Origin: UKL13-3 sp964392775
GTDB taxonomy: Bacteria > Bacteroidota > Bacteroidia > UKL13-3
Assembly (NCBI GenBank): GCA_964392775.1
Contig: CAYMRD010000008.1
Coordinates: 1-64,000, forward strand
Direction: 5' to 3'
Length of the DNA stretch: 64,000 nt
The notes beneath the pieces were generated by a model. The model saw only the letters and a program-made list of their open reading frames with translations, did no database searches and was not told the DNA's origin. Positions within the stretch are counted from its first letter, which is position 1. Each line of letters opens with the position of its first letter. Position numbers and translations under genes: made by a program. Positions 40,256 through 49,320 of this stretch are shown here, in pieces.

Positions 40256-43200
40256 ATGACCCCGAACAGTTACCAGACACTCCTCAGCAAACTCGATACG
40301 TTTATCCGCAGGTACTACAAAAACCTGCTGATTCGTGGTGCCATCTATTTTGCCACCGCTACCCTGCTCGTATTTTTATTGGTGATTGTGCTTGAATATT
40401 TCGGGAATTACCACAGCACCACACGGGCTGTACTGTTTTACGCTTTTGTTGTATTTACCTTGTTTTGCCTTGTTCGGTTTGTGTGTATTCCGCTGGCCAA
40501 ATTGTACAAGTTGGGTACTACTCTCAGTTATGCGCAGGCATCAGTAATCATCGGAGATCATTTCCCCGAAGTAAAAGACAAGCTGCTCAATGTGCTGCAA
40601 CTGCAGGCCACCACGGCTACCGACCAATCGTTGCTGCAAGCCGCCATCAACCAAAAAACGCAGGAGTTGCAACCAGTACCTTTTGCTGCTGCCGTTAACC
40701 TCAAACGCAACTACCGCTACTTGCGGTATGTGGCGCTGCCGGTTTTGTTGTATGCCTTTATTTATATCATATCACCGGGCATGATTACCGACAGCAGTAT
40801 TCGGGTACTCAACTACAATAAAACGTATAAGCCCATTGCCCCGTTTATATTCACCATCGAAAACAAAAACCTGAGCGCCCAGCAGTATACCGATTTTGAG
40901 TTGCAGGTAAAAGTATCAGGCAGCGAATTACCCGAAGAAGTGTTTTTGGTAACGGGCGAACACAAGTACAAATTGTTTAAAACCGACAAGCTTCATTTCA
41001 CCTATACCTTCCCCAATATTCAGCACGATATAGATTTCAGGTTAGCCGCAGGTGCTTTTGAAACCGATGATTATACGCTGAAAGCCCTGGCCAAACCGTT
41101 GGTGACAAACTACCGCGCCAAACTGGTATTTCCGGGTTATCTGGGCAAACAACCCGAGTGGATTGAAAACCCTGCCGACCTTACCGTACCTGCCGGAACA
41201 AATATTCACTGGGAGTTTCAAACCCTCAATACACAGCAAGTATTGTTAGGATTTAATGGTGCTTGGCTGCGCGCCCAAACCAATGGCGACAACCGTTTTA
41301 CCTATTCGCGTAAATTATTTGTAGGTTCAACCTATGGCATTAAAACCGTATCGGCCGATTCGTCACAAGGCGATTCGCTGGTATACCGCCTCAATGTTAT
41401 TCCCGATGCGTTTCCAACCCTAACCGCAGATGAAAAAAAGGACTCGAGCGGCAAACAACTGTATTTTATTGGAGATGCTGCCGATGATTACGGGCTTACA
41501 CGTTTGGCTTTCCGCTACCGCATCACCCGTAATAAAACTACACAACCCGAACCTACCCAAACCCAATGGATTCCCTTAAATGGAAATGGTATAGGCTTGC
41601 GTTTTTACCACCAGCTAAACCTAAGCGACCTGCTGCAACCCGGTGATGGTATACTCTATTATTTTGAGGTATGGGACAATGATGGGGTACATGGATCAAA
41701 GTCGACAAAGTCGGTGATGAAAGAGCTGAAAGCAGCCAGTTTGGAAGAGCTGGAAGCCAAAACCGAAGCAGGCAGCAATGCCCTTAAAGCCAAGATGGAG
41801 CAAACGGCCAAAGAAGCCAAACAACTGCAAAAAGAGATGAAGGAGTTGGAGCGTAAGATGATGGAGAAACGCGAACTCACCTGGGAAGAAAAGAAAAAAA
41901 TGGAGAAACTCCTGCAACAACAAAAGGAGTTGGCGCGCAAGCTCGAGGAAATCAAAAAAGAAAATCAGCAACTGAACCGCGAAGAAGCGGAATACAAAAA
42001 ACAACAGCAGGACATCCTCGACAAACAACAACAGCTCGAAAAAATGTTCAACGAGTTGATGGATGATGAGATGAAAAAACTCATCCGCGACATGGAAAAA
42101 ATGCTGGAGCAGCAGAACAAAGACGGCATGAAGGAGAATATGGAAAAGATGCAGCTCAATAATAAAGATGTGGAGAAGGAACTCGACCGCATGCTGGAAC
42201 AATACAAAAAACTGGAGATTGAGAAAAAACTGGATGAGGTAAGTACCAAGCTCGACCAAATGGCACAGAAGCAGGAAGAACTTTCGAAAAAAAGTTCGGA
42301 GCTCGATTTGCTTAAAAACAAGGACGCTAAAAAAGAAGCCGCTGAACAACTCAAACAACAACAGGAACAGTTGAGCAAAGAGTTCAAAGAAACACAGGAA
42401 GAGCTCAAGCAGATTGAAAAAGAAAACAAAGAGCTTGAAGAACCCACTGAGCTTGAAAACACGGAGCCCGAACAACAGGAAATTGAACAGCAGCAAGAAC
42501 AAAGCAAGGACGACTTAGAAAAAGGCGACAACAAAAAAGCTGCGGAGAAACAACAAAAGGCTGCTCAAAAAATGAAGCAGATGTCGCAGAAGATGAAAGA
42601 TAAAAAAGCCGAGCAGGAGCAAAAAGAACTGGAACTCGATGCCCAAGCTTTGCGCGAAATTTTAGAGAATACCATTCAGCTTTCAAAGGATCAGGAAGCT
42701 TTGATGGAAAACATGCGTGCCATCAATGGGTACAATCCGCAGTATGTAGAAGCGGCACAGGAGCAGAAAAAAATAAAAGACAATGCCAAAATTATTGAAG
42801 ACAGCTTATTGGCTTTGAGTAAACGTGTAGCCGAACTGAGTTCGTTTGTAAACCGTGAAGTATCCAAGCTCAACGATAACCTCGACCGCAGTGTGAAAGG
42901 TTATGGATTGCGCAACTTCCCCGAGATCCGAACCCGCCAGCAATCGAGCATGATGCATGCCAATAATCTGGCCGTAATGTTGAGCGATTTGCTTAAACAA
43001 ATGCAGGACCAGATGCAGGGTGAAGGCGATGGAAAAGGGAAGAGCAAAGCTAAAAAACCCGGCAAGAGTGGCAAAGGAGGCAAATCCAAATCAATGAGCG
43101 AGCTCAAAAAAGCGCAGGAGGAACTGAACAAACAGCTGCGTGAAGGGTTGAATAAACAACCGTCTGATAAATCAGACGGAAATAAACCCGGAGATAAGAA

Positions 43201-43693
43201 TCCGTCAGGTAAACCTGACGGGAATAAATCTGACGGGGGGGATAAACCGGGAGGCATGAGCAGCGAAGAGTATGCACGCATGGCAGCCCAGCAACAGGCT
43301 ATCCGCCAGCAAATGCAAAAGCTGATGCAGGAAATGGGCAGCAAGGAAAAAGAAGGTGCGGGTGGTCAAAAACAATTGCAGGAAATGCAGAAGCTGATGG
43401 AGCAAACCGAAAAAGAACTGTACAATAAACAGCTGAGCAATCAGATGCTGCAACGCCAGCAGGATATTTTAACACGCATGCTCGAATCGGAAAAAGCCGA
43501 ACGCAAGCAGGACGAAGAACATCGCAGGGAAGCAGAACAGGCCAAACAAAAACCAGCCACTGTTCCACCCGATTTTGAACAATACCTCCAACAGAAAAAA
43601 CGCGAACAGGAATTACTTGAAACCATTCCTGCCGAGATGCAGCCCTACTACAAACAAAAAACCCGGGCGTATTTTAACAAGGTTGGAAAATAA
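40256..43693 (+). CDS. DUF4175 family large coiled-coil membrane protein
   Basis: A 1145-residue protein typical of Bacteroidota and related phyla. Membrane helices lie near 24-47, 55-77 and 157-178. A beta-rich extracytoplasmic part (about 180-480) comes next, then a very long coiled coil from about 489 to 810 made of Lys, Glu and Gln heptads. After a short ordered region (SKRVAELSSFVNREVSKLND) comes a Gly/Lys/Ser-rich linker and a second Gln-rich coiled coil to the end. The linker contains two palindromic DNA units encoding PSDKSDG (969-975) and PSGKPDG (983-989). The function is unknown. The long antisense frames opposite the coiled coil are composition artefacts. Confidence 0.9.
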   Translation: MTPNSYQTLLSKLDTFIRRYYKNLLIRGAIYFATATLLVFLLVIVLEYFGNYHSTTRAVLFYAFVVFTLFCLVRFVCIPLAKLYKLGTTLSYAQASVIIGDHFPEVKDKLLNVLQLQATTATDQSLLQAAINQKTQELQPVPFAAAVNLKRNYRYLRYVALPVLLYAFIYIISPGMITDSSIRVLNYNKTYKPIAPFIFTIENKNLSAQQYTDFELQVKVSGSELPEEVFLVTGEHKYKLFKTDKLHFTYTFPNIQHDIDFRLAAGAFETDDYTLKALAKPLVTNYRAKLVFPGYLGKQPEWIENPADLTVPAGTNIHWEFQTLNTQQVLLGFNGAWLRAQTNGDNRFTYSRKLFVGSTYGIKTVSADSSQGDSLVYRLNVIPDAFPTLTADEKKDSSGKQLYFIGDAADDYGLTRLAFRYRITRNKTTQPEPTQTQWIPLNGNGIGLRFYHQLNLSDLLQPGDGILYYFEVWDNDGVHGSKSTKSVMKELKAASLEELEAKTEAGSNALKAKMEQTAKEAKQLQKEMKELERKMMEKRELTWEEKKKMEKLLQQQKELARKLEEIKKENQQLNREEAEYKKQQQDILDKQQQLEKMFNELMDDEMKKLIRDMEKMLEQQNKDGMKENMEKMQLNNKDVEKELDRMLEQYKKLEIEKKLDEVSTKLDQMAQKQEELSKKSSELDLLKNKDAKKEAAEQLKQQQEQLSKEFKETQEELKQIEKENKELEEPTELENTEPEQQEIEQQQEQSKDDLEKGDNKKAAEKQQKAAQKMKQMSQKMKDKKAEQEQKELELDAQALREILENTIQLSKDQEALMENMRAINGYNPQYVEAAQEQKKIKDNAKIIEDSLLALSKRVAELSSFVNREVSKLNDNLDRSVKGYGLRNFPEIRTRQQSSMMHANNLAVMLSDLLKQMQDQMQGEGDGKGKSKAKKPGKSGKGGKSKSMSELKKAQEELNKQLREGLNKQPSDKSDGNKPGDKNPSGKPDGNKSDGGDKPGGMSSEEYARMAAQQQAIRQQMQKLMQEMGSKEKEGAGGQKQLQEMQKLMEQTEKELYNKQLSNQMLQRQQDILTRMLESEKAERKQDEEHRREAEQAKQKPATVPPDFEQYLQQKKREQELLETIPAEMQPYYKQKTRAYFNKVGK
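43160..43221. repeat. Two in-frame covarying 20-bp palindromes inside the DUF4175 gene
   Basis: CCGTCTGATAAATCAGACGG (43160-43179) and CCGTCAGGTAAACCTGACGG (43202-43221) are each perfect palindromes around a central AA. They differ at three positions per arm, all changed symmetrically so that pairing is kept. A third partial unit (TCTGACGGG, about 43229-43237) follows. The DNA encodes a Pro/Ser/Lys/Asp/Gly linker. Confidence 0.8.
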
Positions 43694-43766
43694 AACGAGC
43701 CTCTTAATGGAGAACTGCTACAACAGGCAAAGTGTATATAGTAACTCACGTAAAAAAATAAACGCC

Positions 43767-44816
43767 TTACGCTTTGACTGCCCAACGCAATTTAGCCGAT
43801 CGCGCTCTCGGATTGCTACCAATTTCTTGTAAGGATGGCCGTATTGGGTCGGGAGCAATATCGCTGTAAATACCTTGACGGTAAAAAGTTTGAAAAGCCT
43901 TTTTCACCCTTCGGTCTTCACCTGAATGGAAAGAAAGAATGGCTACTTTGCCGCCCGAAACCAAAGCATCAGGCAGCTTTGCTAAAAATTTATCCAACAC
44001 CCCAAATTCATCATTCACTGCAATTCGCAAGGCTTGGAAACTCCGCTGACAGGATTTTTTGATGCCTTCAATTTTTTCGGATGCAGGTAAAAAATCAAGT
44101 GTGTCTTTGATGATTGTTTTTAACTCTTCGGTGGTTTCAATTGGTCTCCCCTTTTTTAAGTTGAAAATGATGGCCGCAGCAATATCAGCAGCATAAGGTT
44201 CATCAGCATTTTCAATGAGTATCTCTTCGAGCTCTTCTTCCGAAAGTGTTTTCAAAAACGCTGCTGCCGGTTGTCCGCTTTTAGGATTCAATCGTAAATC
44301 CAAAGGACCATCGGCCTTTAAAGAAAATCCTCTTTCGGGATTGTCAATTTGCATCGATGAAACACCCAAATCGGCCAATACAAAATGTAACAACCCCGAT
44401 TCGGCAACAATTAAATCGATATTTGAAAAGTTCATTTTGCGCGGCCTGAACACATCCGAACCAAAACCCTGAGCCGCTAAACGCTCTGTAGTTCTTGGGA
44501 GTTCAAAGGGATCTACATCTGTTGCATACAAAACACCATCGGGACCAAGGCGTTTCAATATTTCCAAACTATGTCCGCCATAACCAAGCGTTGCATCCAT
44601 GCCCACCTGACCGGGAGTAATTTGAAGAACTTCCAAAATTTCATCAACACAAATTGAACGGTGCATACCGGCAGGCGTACCACCTTTGAGCTTAACCTTT
44701 TCAATATCTTCCGCATATTTTTCAGGCTGCAACTCTTTGTATTTCTCCTTGAACAATTTAGGATGAGTTCCCTTGTATCTTATCCTGCGCTGCGGTTTTG
44801 CATCCTCATTTTCCAT
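43767..44816 (-). CDS. RsmH-family 16S rRNA (cytosine-N4) methyltransferase, N-terminally extended
   Basis: SAM-dependent methyltransferase of 349 residues related to RsmH (MraW), which methylates N4 of C1402 in 16S rRNA. SAM-site landmarks are GMDATLGYGGHS (72-83) and LYATDVDPFE. Downstream come LADLGVSSMQIDNPERGFS, QRSFQALRIAVNDE, and LSFHSGEDRRVKKAF, all canonical. It differs from dcw-cluster RsmH by a basic 50-residue N-terminal extension and by HRSICVDE in place of the usual HxPVLLxE. It also lies alone, not beside mraZ or ftsL. It may be a paralogue with a shifted target. Confidence 0.8.
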   Translation of the reverse strand: MENEDAKPQRRIRYKGTHPKLFKEKYKELQPEKYAEDIEKVKLKGGTPAGMHRSICVDEILEVLQITPGQVGMDATLGYGGHSLEILKRLGPDGVLYATDVDPFELPRTTERLAAQGFGSDVFRPRKMNFSNIDLIVAESGLLHFVLADLGVSSMQIDNPERGFSLKADGPLDLRLNPKSGQPAAAFLKTLSEEELEEILIENADEPYAADIAAAIIFNLKKGRPIETTEELKTIIKDTLDFLPASEKIEGIKKSCQRSFQALRIAVNDEFGVLDKFLAKLPDALVSGGKVAILSFHSGEDRRVKKAFQTFYRQGIYSDIAPDPIRPSLQEIGSNPRARSAKLRWAVKA

Positions 44817-44946
44817 GATGTAAAATTAGTAAACTATGGTGATGTTGTAATATAGTGTTGATGGTTCATTCAATGTATATCCACAAGTGTACCCCAATGC
44901 ATATTTGGCATGGCTTTGTGTATTCTTCGAGCCTCGTGGAGAGGGT

Positions 44947-45066
44947 TCTTTGCCACCAAGTCACGAAGGCTCAAAGCATCACTAAGTTTAAATTCTACTG
45001 GTAAGCTTGCAGATATGCACTTCATCTTATCCATTTAATCTGTGGCAATTTTCTCTCAACACACTT
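44947..45066 (+). repeat. Dispersed ~110-bp intergenic repeat, copy 3
   Basis: It aligns end to end with 4188-4297: CACTAAGTTTAAATTCTACT, GGTAAGCTTGCAGATATGCA, TTATCCATTTAATCTGTGGC and TCTCTCAACACACTT. The match to copy 1 is close throughout. It lies in the gene-free stretch 44817-45142 between the RsmH-family and hydrolase genes; I see nothing else there. Confidence 0.75.
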
Positions 45067-45142
45067 TACAACATGTCGTAAACTATGTATTGATATATCT
45101 TGTAATCATTCGCACGTTTGATTACAGTAAGCCAACGTTCAA

Positions 45143-45901
45143 TTACGCAAAACAAAAACCTGCAAAATCACCAATGGCTTTACTCACTTCTTTGGGATTT
45201 TCGAGCATACCCATGTGGGCAGCATCGGGCAAACAGGTTACCTGTGCCACCGGTACCGATGCCGCTTGAGCCAGCATATCATGCATCGGAATAAGCGCAT
45301 CCTTAGCTCCCGCAATAAATGCAACAGGCATGTTACTTGCACTCAGTAATGCATTGCTGTCGGGACGGTTTTTCATCGCTGTAAGACACGCAATCAATGT
45401 AGCGGAGGTAATCTTTGCATTTGCCTGCTGACGGGCTGCAATCAACTCTGAATTGGTTCCGTCAGCAAACAATGGCGGAATAAATTGTTCTACATAAAAC
45501 GTAGCTCCTTTTTCATTGATTACTCCTATTGCTTGCCCGCGTTTGGCTTTTCGTTCTGCACTATCGGCATTGGCTGTTGAATGTAACAATCCGAATCCTT
45601 TCAGTCGGTTGGCGTATTTTTTTGCATACGCAAGCGTAACATAACCACCCATGCTGTGACCGATCATCACACATTGTTCAACACCACATACATCCAACAC
45701 CCGGTTTACCTGACCGGCAACATCTTCGATGCTAAAACTGCTTTGTTCGGCCGATTGGCCGTGCCCCGGAAGGTCGATGCAAATGATGTTATAGTGGCCT
45801 TTTAACAAAAACACCTGCTCGTTAAAGCAGGTGCTGTTTTCACAAAATCCGTGAATAAGTACAATTGTTTGGCCACTACCGTATGATGAGTAGTGTAACA
45901 T
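45143..45901 (-). CDS. Alpha/beta-fold hydrolase
   Basis: A 252-residue cytoplasmic hydrolase without a signal peptide. The catalytic triad is visible: nucleophile Ser83 in GHSMGG (81-86), Asp201 in GAKDAL and His229 in DAAHMGMLENP. The oxyanion strand is LIHGFCENS. This is the MhpC/BioH-like general esterase class, and substrate cannot be assigned. It starts only 1 bp after the PpiD stop, so the two are translationally coupled or co-transcribed. Confidence 0.88.
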   Translation of the reverse strand: MLHYSSYGSGQTIVLIHGFCENSTCFNEQVFLLKGHYNIICIDLPGHGQSAEQSSFSIEDVAGQVNRVLDVCGVEQCVMIGHSMGGYVTLAYAKKYANRLKGFGLLHSTANADSAERKAKRGQAIGVINEKGATFYVEQFIPPLFADGTNSELIAARQQANAKITSATLIACLTAMKNRPDSNALLSASNMPVAFIAGAKDALIPMHDMLAQAASVPVAQVTCLPDAAHMGMLENPKEVSKAIGDFAGFCFA

Positions 45902-45902
45902 A

Positions 45903-48017
45903 TTAATAGAATTTATAACGGTTATCAGTAACGTTTTTCAACTCTTTCAACACTTCAAAGCTTCCATATTCCACGCGTTGTGAAAGCTGGTTTTGAATTT
46001 CGGCTTTGTAAGGAACATAATCAGGTACTGAAGTGCCATCTGTAAAGCGAATAATATTGGCAACATATACGGCATTATCACCTTTGACAGGACCTAATAC
46101 CTTACCTGTGGTTTGTGTACCGAAGATGCTTCCTATAAAAGTATTATCCGGACCGATGTAGGCTACATTGCTGTTCTCCAATGTTTGCCCAACAACAGGC
46201 GTAACGGCAACCTGCAATTTAGTAGCGATATCCTGAACATTAGCAGCACCGGCCATTGCTGCTGCTGCTTTTTCCATCAGTTGCTCTGCTTTTTTCTCCT
46301 TGCGGAAATCCACTGTCACGCGGTCTTTTACATCGTCAAAGCTGGCTTTGTCTTTTTCTTTAATCTGTGTAAGCATTGCCACCACATATTTATCGCCAAT
46401 GCTAAACACATCTGATACATCATCAACTTTAGCATTGTAAGCCCAACGCACCACTTCACGGGCATCAGGAATACCGGCCAAAGCTTTATCGTTTTCGCGC
46501 AGGTAATCAGCAACACGCTTGGTCAAACCTTGTTCGGCTACAGCCTCTTCAAACTTACCGCCTTGTGCTGCTGCTGCAAACTGGCTGGCCAAATTAAAGG
46601 CTGAGTTGGTTGTTAATTCACTTGGTTCAACACTGCGCTCAAGCACACCTGCTGTAACCGTTTTCTTTGTTTTGTTTTCGGTAATTTTTACGATGTGGAT
46701 GCCGAACTGTGTTTTCACAATTCCCATATCACCTTTGTTTCCGGCTTTCACATAGTCGTGAAACTCTTTCACCATCTGTCCCTCGGCAAACCAACCCAAA
46801 TCACCACCACGACTTGATGTACCATCGGTTCCGTATTGAGCTGCTTTTTCTCCAAAGTCTGCACCTCTGCGAATTTCAGCCAACACTTCCTGAGCTTTTT
46901 TCAATGAAGCAGCAGTATCGTTGTTTTCTACTTTAAACAAAATATGACTGGCGCGCATTTGGTATATACTGTCGTTTTTAATACCACTCACTTTGTAAAT
47001 GCGGTATTTACCTCCTGTGAACAACGGTCCTATGACACTTCCAACTGAGTCGCTGAACAAACGTCCCTGAACTTCTTCAGGATAGAATGAACGCGGGTGA
47101 GCGGTTGCATCAAACTTAACATCGCTGTTTACATCTACATATAAAGTATCGTTGGTGGCAGCAGCAAACTGACTTACCTGATCGTTCACCCATTTAAGGA
47201 TAGAAGCTGAATCTTCGCTGGTAGGAACAACATCAAACGTTACAAAATCCAATGTACGTGCGTTTGATTTCTCTGCGTATTTCTTATAGTTTTTGTTGAA
47301 GTATGATTTCAATTCGCCATCGTCAACTGTAACACTCGAATCAGGAACGCTGAAATAATTGACGGCCACAATGTCCATATCAACCGTGCGGTTACGTTTG
47401 CTCCACAATGATTTTGCTTCAAGCGAAGTAGCGTACACGCCTTTTTTGAATAAGTTAGTGTATTTTTTTGCTTCGGCTTCTTTGGCAATACCGGTTTCAA
47501 ACTCAACCCACTGCTCGCGGGCACGAACGGCCTCCTCAGTTGTTCCTTCGTTGATGTCTTTCAGGTAACGAACCACCAATGCACGGTCGTACTCCCCGGT
47601 TTGCGTATTTTGAAATATTGGAGCCGATTTAATTTGCGGATGGGGTTCTACACCTTGTACCAAATCAAACAACTCATCATTGGTTACTGCAATGCCCAAC
47701 TCATCATATTCTTTATTCATCAAACCATCCATCACCAATTGATTCCAGGTTTGCTCACGAATCATATCGGTTGTGTTTGCGTCAACACTTTCTTGTTGTG
47801 AACGGATTTTGTAGTTGGTGAGGTTACGCTCAAATTCCTGCTCAAATTGTTTGAGGCTGATCGACTCTCCGTCAATCACACCAACGTTGGTATCGTTACC
47901 GCCAAACATGCGGCTGTTACTTTGTAAAGCATCTGAAATAACGAACAGAGCCAATGCTCCGCCCACAACCACAATGGCTAAACCTGATTTGTTTCTGATC
48001 TTCTCTAATACTGACAT
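45903..48017 (-). CDS. PpiD-type membrane-anchored periplasmic peptidyl-prolyl isomerase
   Basis: Foldase of about 704 residues anchored by one N-terminal helix (residues 11-30 of the form MSVLEKIRNKSGLAIVVVGG), as in PpiD. A SurA_N-type chaperone region (GVIDGESISLKQFEQEFERN) follows, then one clear parvulin domain (RASHILFKVEN, GGDLGWFAEGQMVKEFHDYV, TQFGIHIVKITE) and a long C-terminal chaperone part. The start at 48015-48017 is supported by the helix beginning at once and by a promoter 24 bp upstream. It is the third periplasmic isomerase of the window and should assist newly exported proteins at the inner membrane. Confidence 0.92.
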   Translation of the reverse strand: MSVLEKIRNKSGLAIVVVGGALALFVISDALQSNSRMFGGNDTNVGVIDGESISLKQFEQEFERNLTNYKIRSQQESVDANTTDMIREQTWNQLVMDGLMNKEYDELGIAVTNDELFDLVQGVEPHPQIKSAPIFQNTQTGEYDRALVVRYLKDINEGTTEEAVRAREQWVEFETGIAKEAEAKKYTNLFKKGVYATSLEAKSLWSKRNRTVDMDIVAVNYFSVPDSSVTVDDGELKSYFNKNYKKYAEKSNARTLDFVTFDVVPTSEDSASILKWVNDQVSQFAAATNDTLYVDVNSDVKFDATAHPRSFYPEEVQGRLFSDSVGSVIGPLFTGGKYRIYKVSGIKNDSIYQMRASHILFKVENNDTAASLKKAQEVLAEIRRGADFGEKAAQYGTDGTSSRGGDLGWFAEGQMVKEFHDYVKAGNKGDMGIVKTQFGIHIVKITENKTKKTVTAGVLERSVEPSELTTNSAFNLASQFAAAAQGGKFEEAVAEQGLTKRVADYLRENDKALAGIPDAREVVRWAYNAKVDDVSDVFSIGDKYVVAMLTQIKEKDKASFDDVKDRVTVDFRKEKKAEQLMEKAAAAMAGAANVQDIATKLQVAVTPVVGQTLENSNVAYIGPDNTFIGSIFGTQTTGKVLGPVKGDNAVYVANIIRFTDGTSVPDYVPYKAEIQNQLSQRVEYGSFEVLKELKNVTDNRYKFY

Positions 48018-48040
48018 GTATGAATCGTTATGTAAGGTGG

Positions 48041-48071
48041 CAAAAATAAGCGGGTGAGGCATATAAGTCAA
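48041..48071 (-). promoter_or_regulatory. Promoter of ppiD-like gene
   Basis: On the minus strand, TTG (48069-48071), 20 bp, TATTTTTG (48041-48048): an exact -7 box. It would start transcription roughly 17 nt before the chosen ATG and rules out the longer in-frame start at 48077. Confidence 0.55.
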
Positions 48072-48126
48072 TAGCAAGGTGTTTAATAAATGCGCTTGTT
48101 ATCAACACTTTAATAAACTACACTAT

Positions 48127-48155
48127 TTGCAGAGCCTTTATTTTACCTACTTTTG
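48127..48155 (+). promoter_or_regulatory. Promoter of rsmI-like gene, implying a near-leaderless mRNA
   Basis: TTG (48127-48129), 18 bp, TACTTTTG (48148-48155): exact match to TAnnTTTG. The -7 box ends 5 bp before the ATG at 48161, so transcription should begin at or next to the start codon. Confidence 0.5.
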
Positions 48156-48160
48156 AAGGC

Positions 48161-48868
48161 ATGCAGGCATACGGAAAACTTTATCTCATTCCCAATTTCT
48201 TGGCCGATGACAACCCCGATACGTTTTTAGCGCAATACGTGCGCGACCAGGTTCATCATATCAAACACTTCATTGTTGAAACCGAAAAAGATGCGCGTGC
48301 GCTCATCAAACGATTGCAAATTGCAACACCTCAACCTGAACTAAAATTATGGTTGTGGAATGAACACAGCAACAAAAATGAAGTGAGTCATGTATTGGAA
48401 GCCTTAGCCAATGGACAAGATGCAGGTATTATTACAGATGCAGGTTTGCCTTGCGTGGCCGATCCGGGTAGTGATGTGGTTGCACTTGCCTATCAAAAAA
48501 ATATTGAGGTGATTCCTTTGCCGGGAGCATCCAGCATTTTGATGGCTTTGATGGCAAGCGGTATGAGCGGACAAAGTTTTGTGTTTCACGGATACCTGCC
48601 CATCGATAAAATCGCGCGTGCAAAAAAAATCAAGGAAATGGAAGCCGATACACGCAAAAAAAATCAATCGCAAATATTTATGGAAGCACCTTACCGCAAT
48701 AACCAACTGCTGGAGGATATCCTTAAAAATACGGATGGACAAACCCGCTTGTGTGTGGCGATGAACATCAGCGCAGCTAACCAGTTTATCAAAACACAAA
48801 CCGTCAAACAATGGCAAACTACCAAGGTTGATTTGCATAAAAAGCCGGTGATTTTTGTGATGGGATAA
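48161..48868 (+). CDS. RsmI-like SAM-dependent (tetrapyrrole methylase fold) methyltransferase
   Basis: A 235-residue protein of the RsmI branch, whose founder 2'-O-methylates C1402 of 16S rRNA. It opens with GKLYLIPNFLADD (RsmI: GxLYLVPTPIGN). It then has VETEKDARALIKRL, ITDAGLPCVADPGSDVV and PLPGASSILMALMASG, with FHGYLP following. The family core is therefore intact, but the N-terminal motif differs from classical RsmI. It may be the shorter Bacteroidota-type second paralogue. It is divergent from ppiD, with overlapping promoter regions. Interesting partner: RsmH targets the same rRNA base. Confidence 0.85.
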   Translation: MQAYGKLYLIPNFLADDNPDTFLAQYVRDQVHHIKHFIVETEKDARALIKRLQIATPQPELKLWLWNEHSNKNEVSHVLEALANGQDAGIITDAGLPCVADPGSDVVALAYQKNIEVIPLPGASSILMALMASGMSGQSFVFHGYLPIDKIARAKKIKEMEADTRKKNQSQIFMEAPYRNNQLLEDILKNTDGQTRLCVAMNISAANQFIKTQTVKQWQTTKVDLHKKPVIFVMG

Positions 48869-49023
48869 TTTCAGAGTTGAGAACTTTTCGACAGTCCTTC
48901 AACAAAAGCATTGCGTTTTGTCCTAAAGCGAAATGTTATTTCCCAATAATTTTTTTACGGTGATTTCTATTAATAATAAAAATATGAGCACAAAACAGAC
49001 CAGCCTACACCCAAAGCATCAGA

Positions 49024-49320
49024 ATGACAAATGGAATTGATACTGTGGTGTTGCTTCCAAACGACATGTTGCCATATTCCTTTTTTAAAACAGAGATAGT
49101 GAGATCACTTGAAGATTCATTGTGCAACTCTTATGCTTTAATCATCGACTACTACAAGAATGGGAAAAAGCAATCTGTTGTTACCAACCATTTTCAATGG
49201 AGCGCCACCATTGTACAAACGCTCATCAATGCAAAACCCGACAGTCTCACATTAAGCAAATCTGTTTACACCAAAGACAAAAACTACTTTGGTCAGTCCC
49301 ACATCAAACTGCTTTATTAA
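49024..49320 (+). CDS. Hypothetical 98-residue protein
   Basis: I recognise no family. The product (starts MTNGIDTVVLLPND, ends NYFGQSHIKLLY) has alternating hydrophobic stretches, no signal peptide and no membrane helix. Its stop overlaps the stop of the convergent phaB-like gene by 4 bp (TTAA). An 18-codon frame starting ATG at 48984 overlaps its start in another frame, so a frameshift or an upstream short peptide is possible. Evidence for expression is only the open frame and neat spacing. Confidence 0.5.
   Translation: MTNGIDTVVLLPNDMLPYSFFKTEIVRSLEDSLCNSYALIIDYYKNGKKQSVVTNHFQWSATIVQTLINAKPDSLTLSKSVYTKDKNYFGQSHIKLLY

Noticed and set aside
41696..42534. Long Leu/Phe-rich and Ser/Cys-rich antisense frames opposite the DUF4175 coiled coil
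   Set aside because: They are mirror images of Lys/Glu/Gln-rich repeats (GAA, CAA and AAA codons), so the hydrophobic or Ser-rich appearance is a composition artefact.
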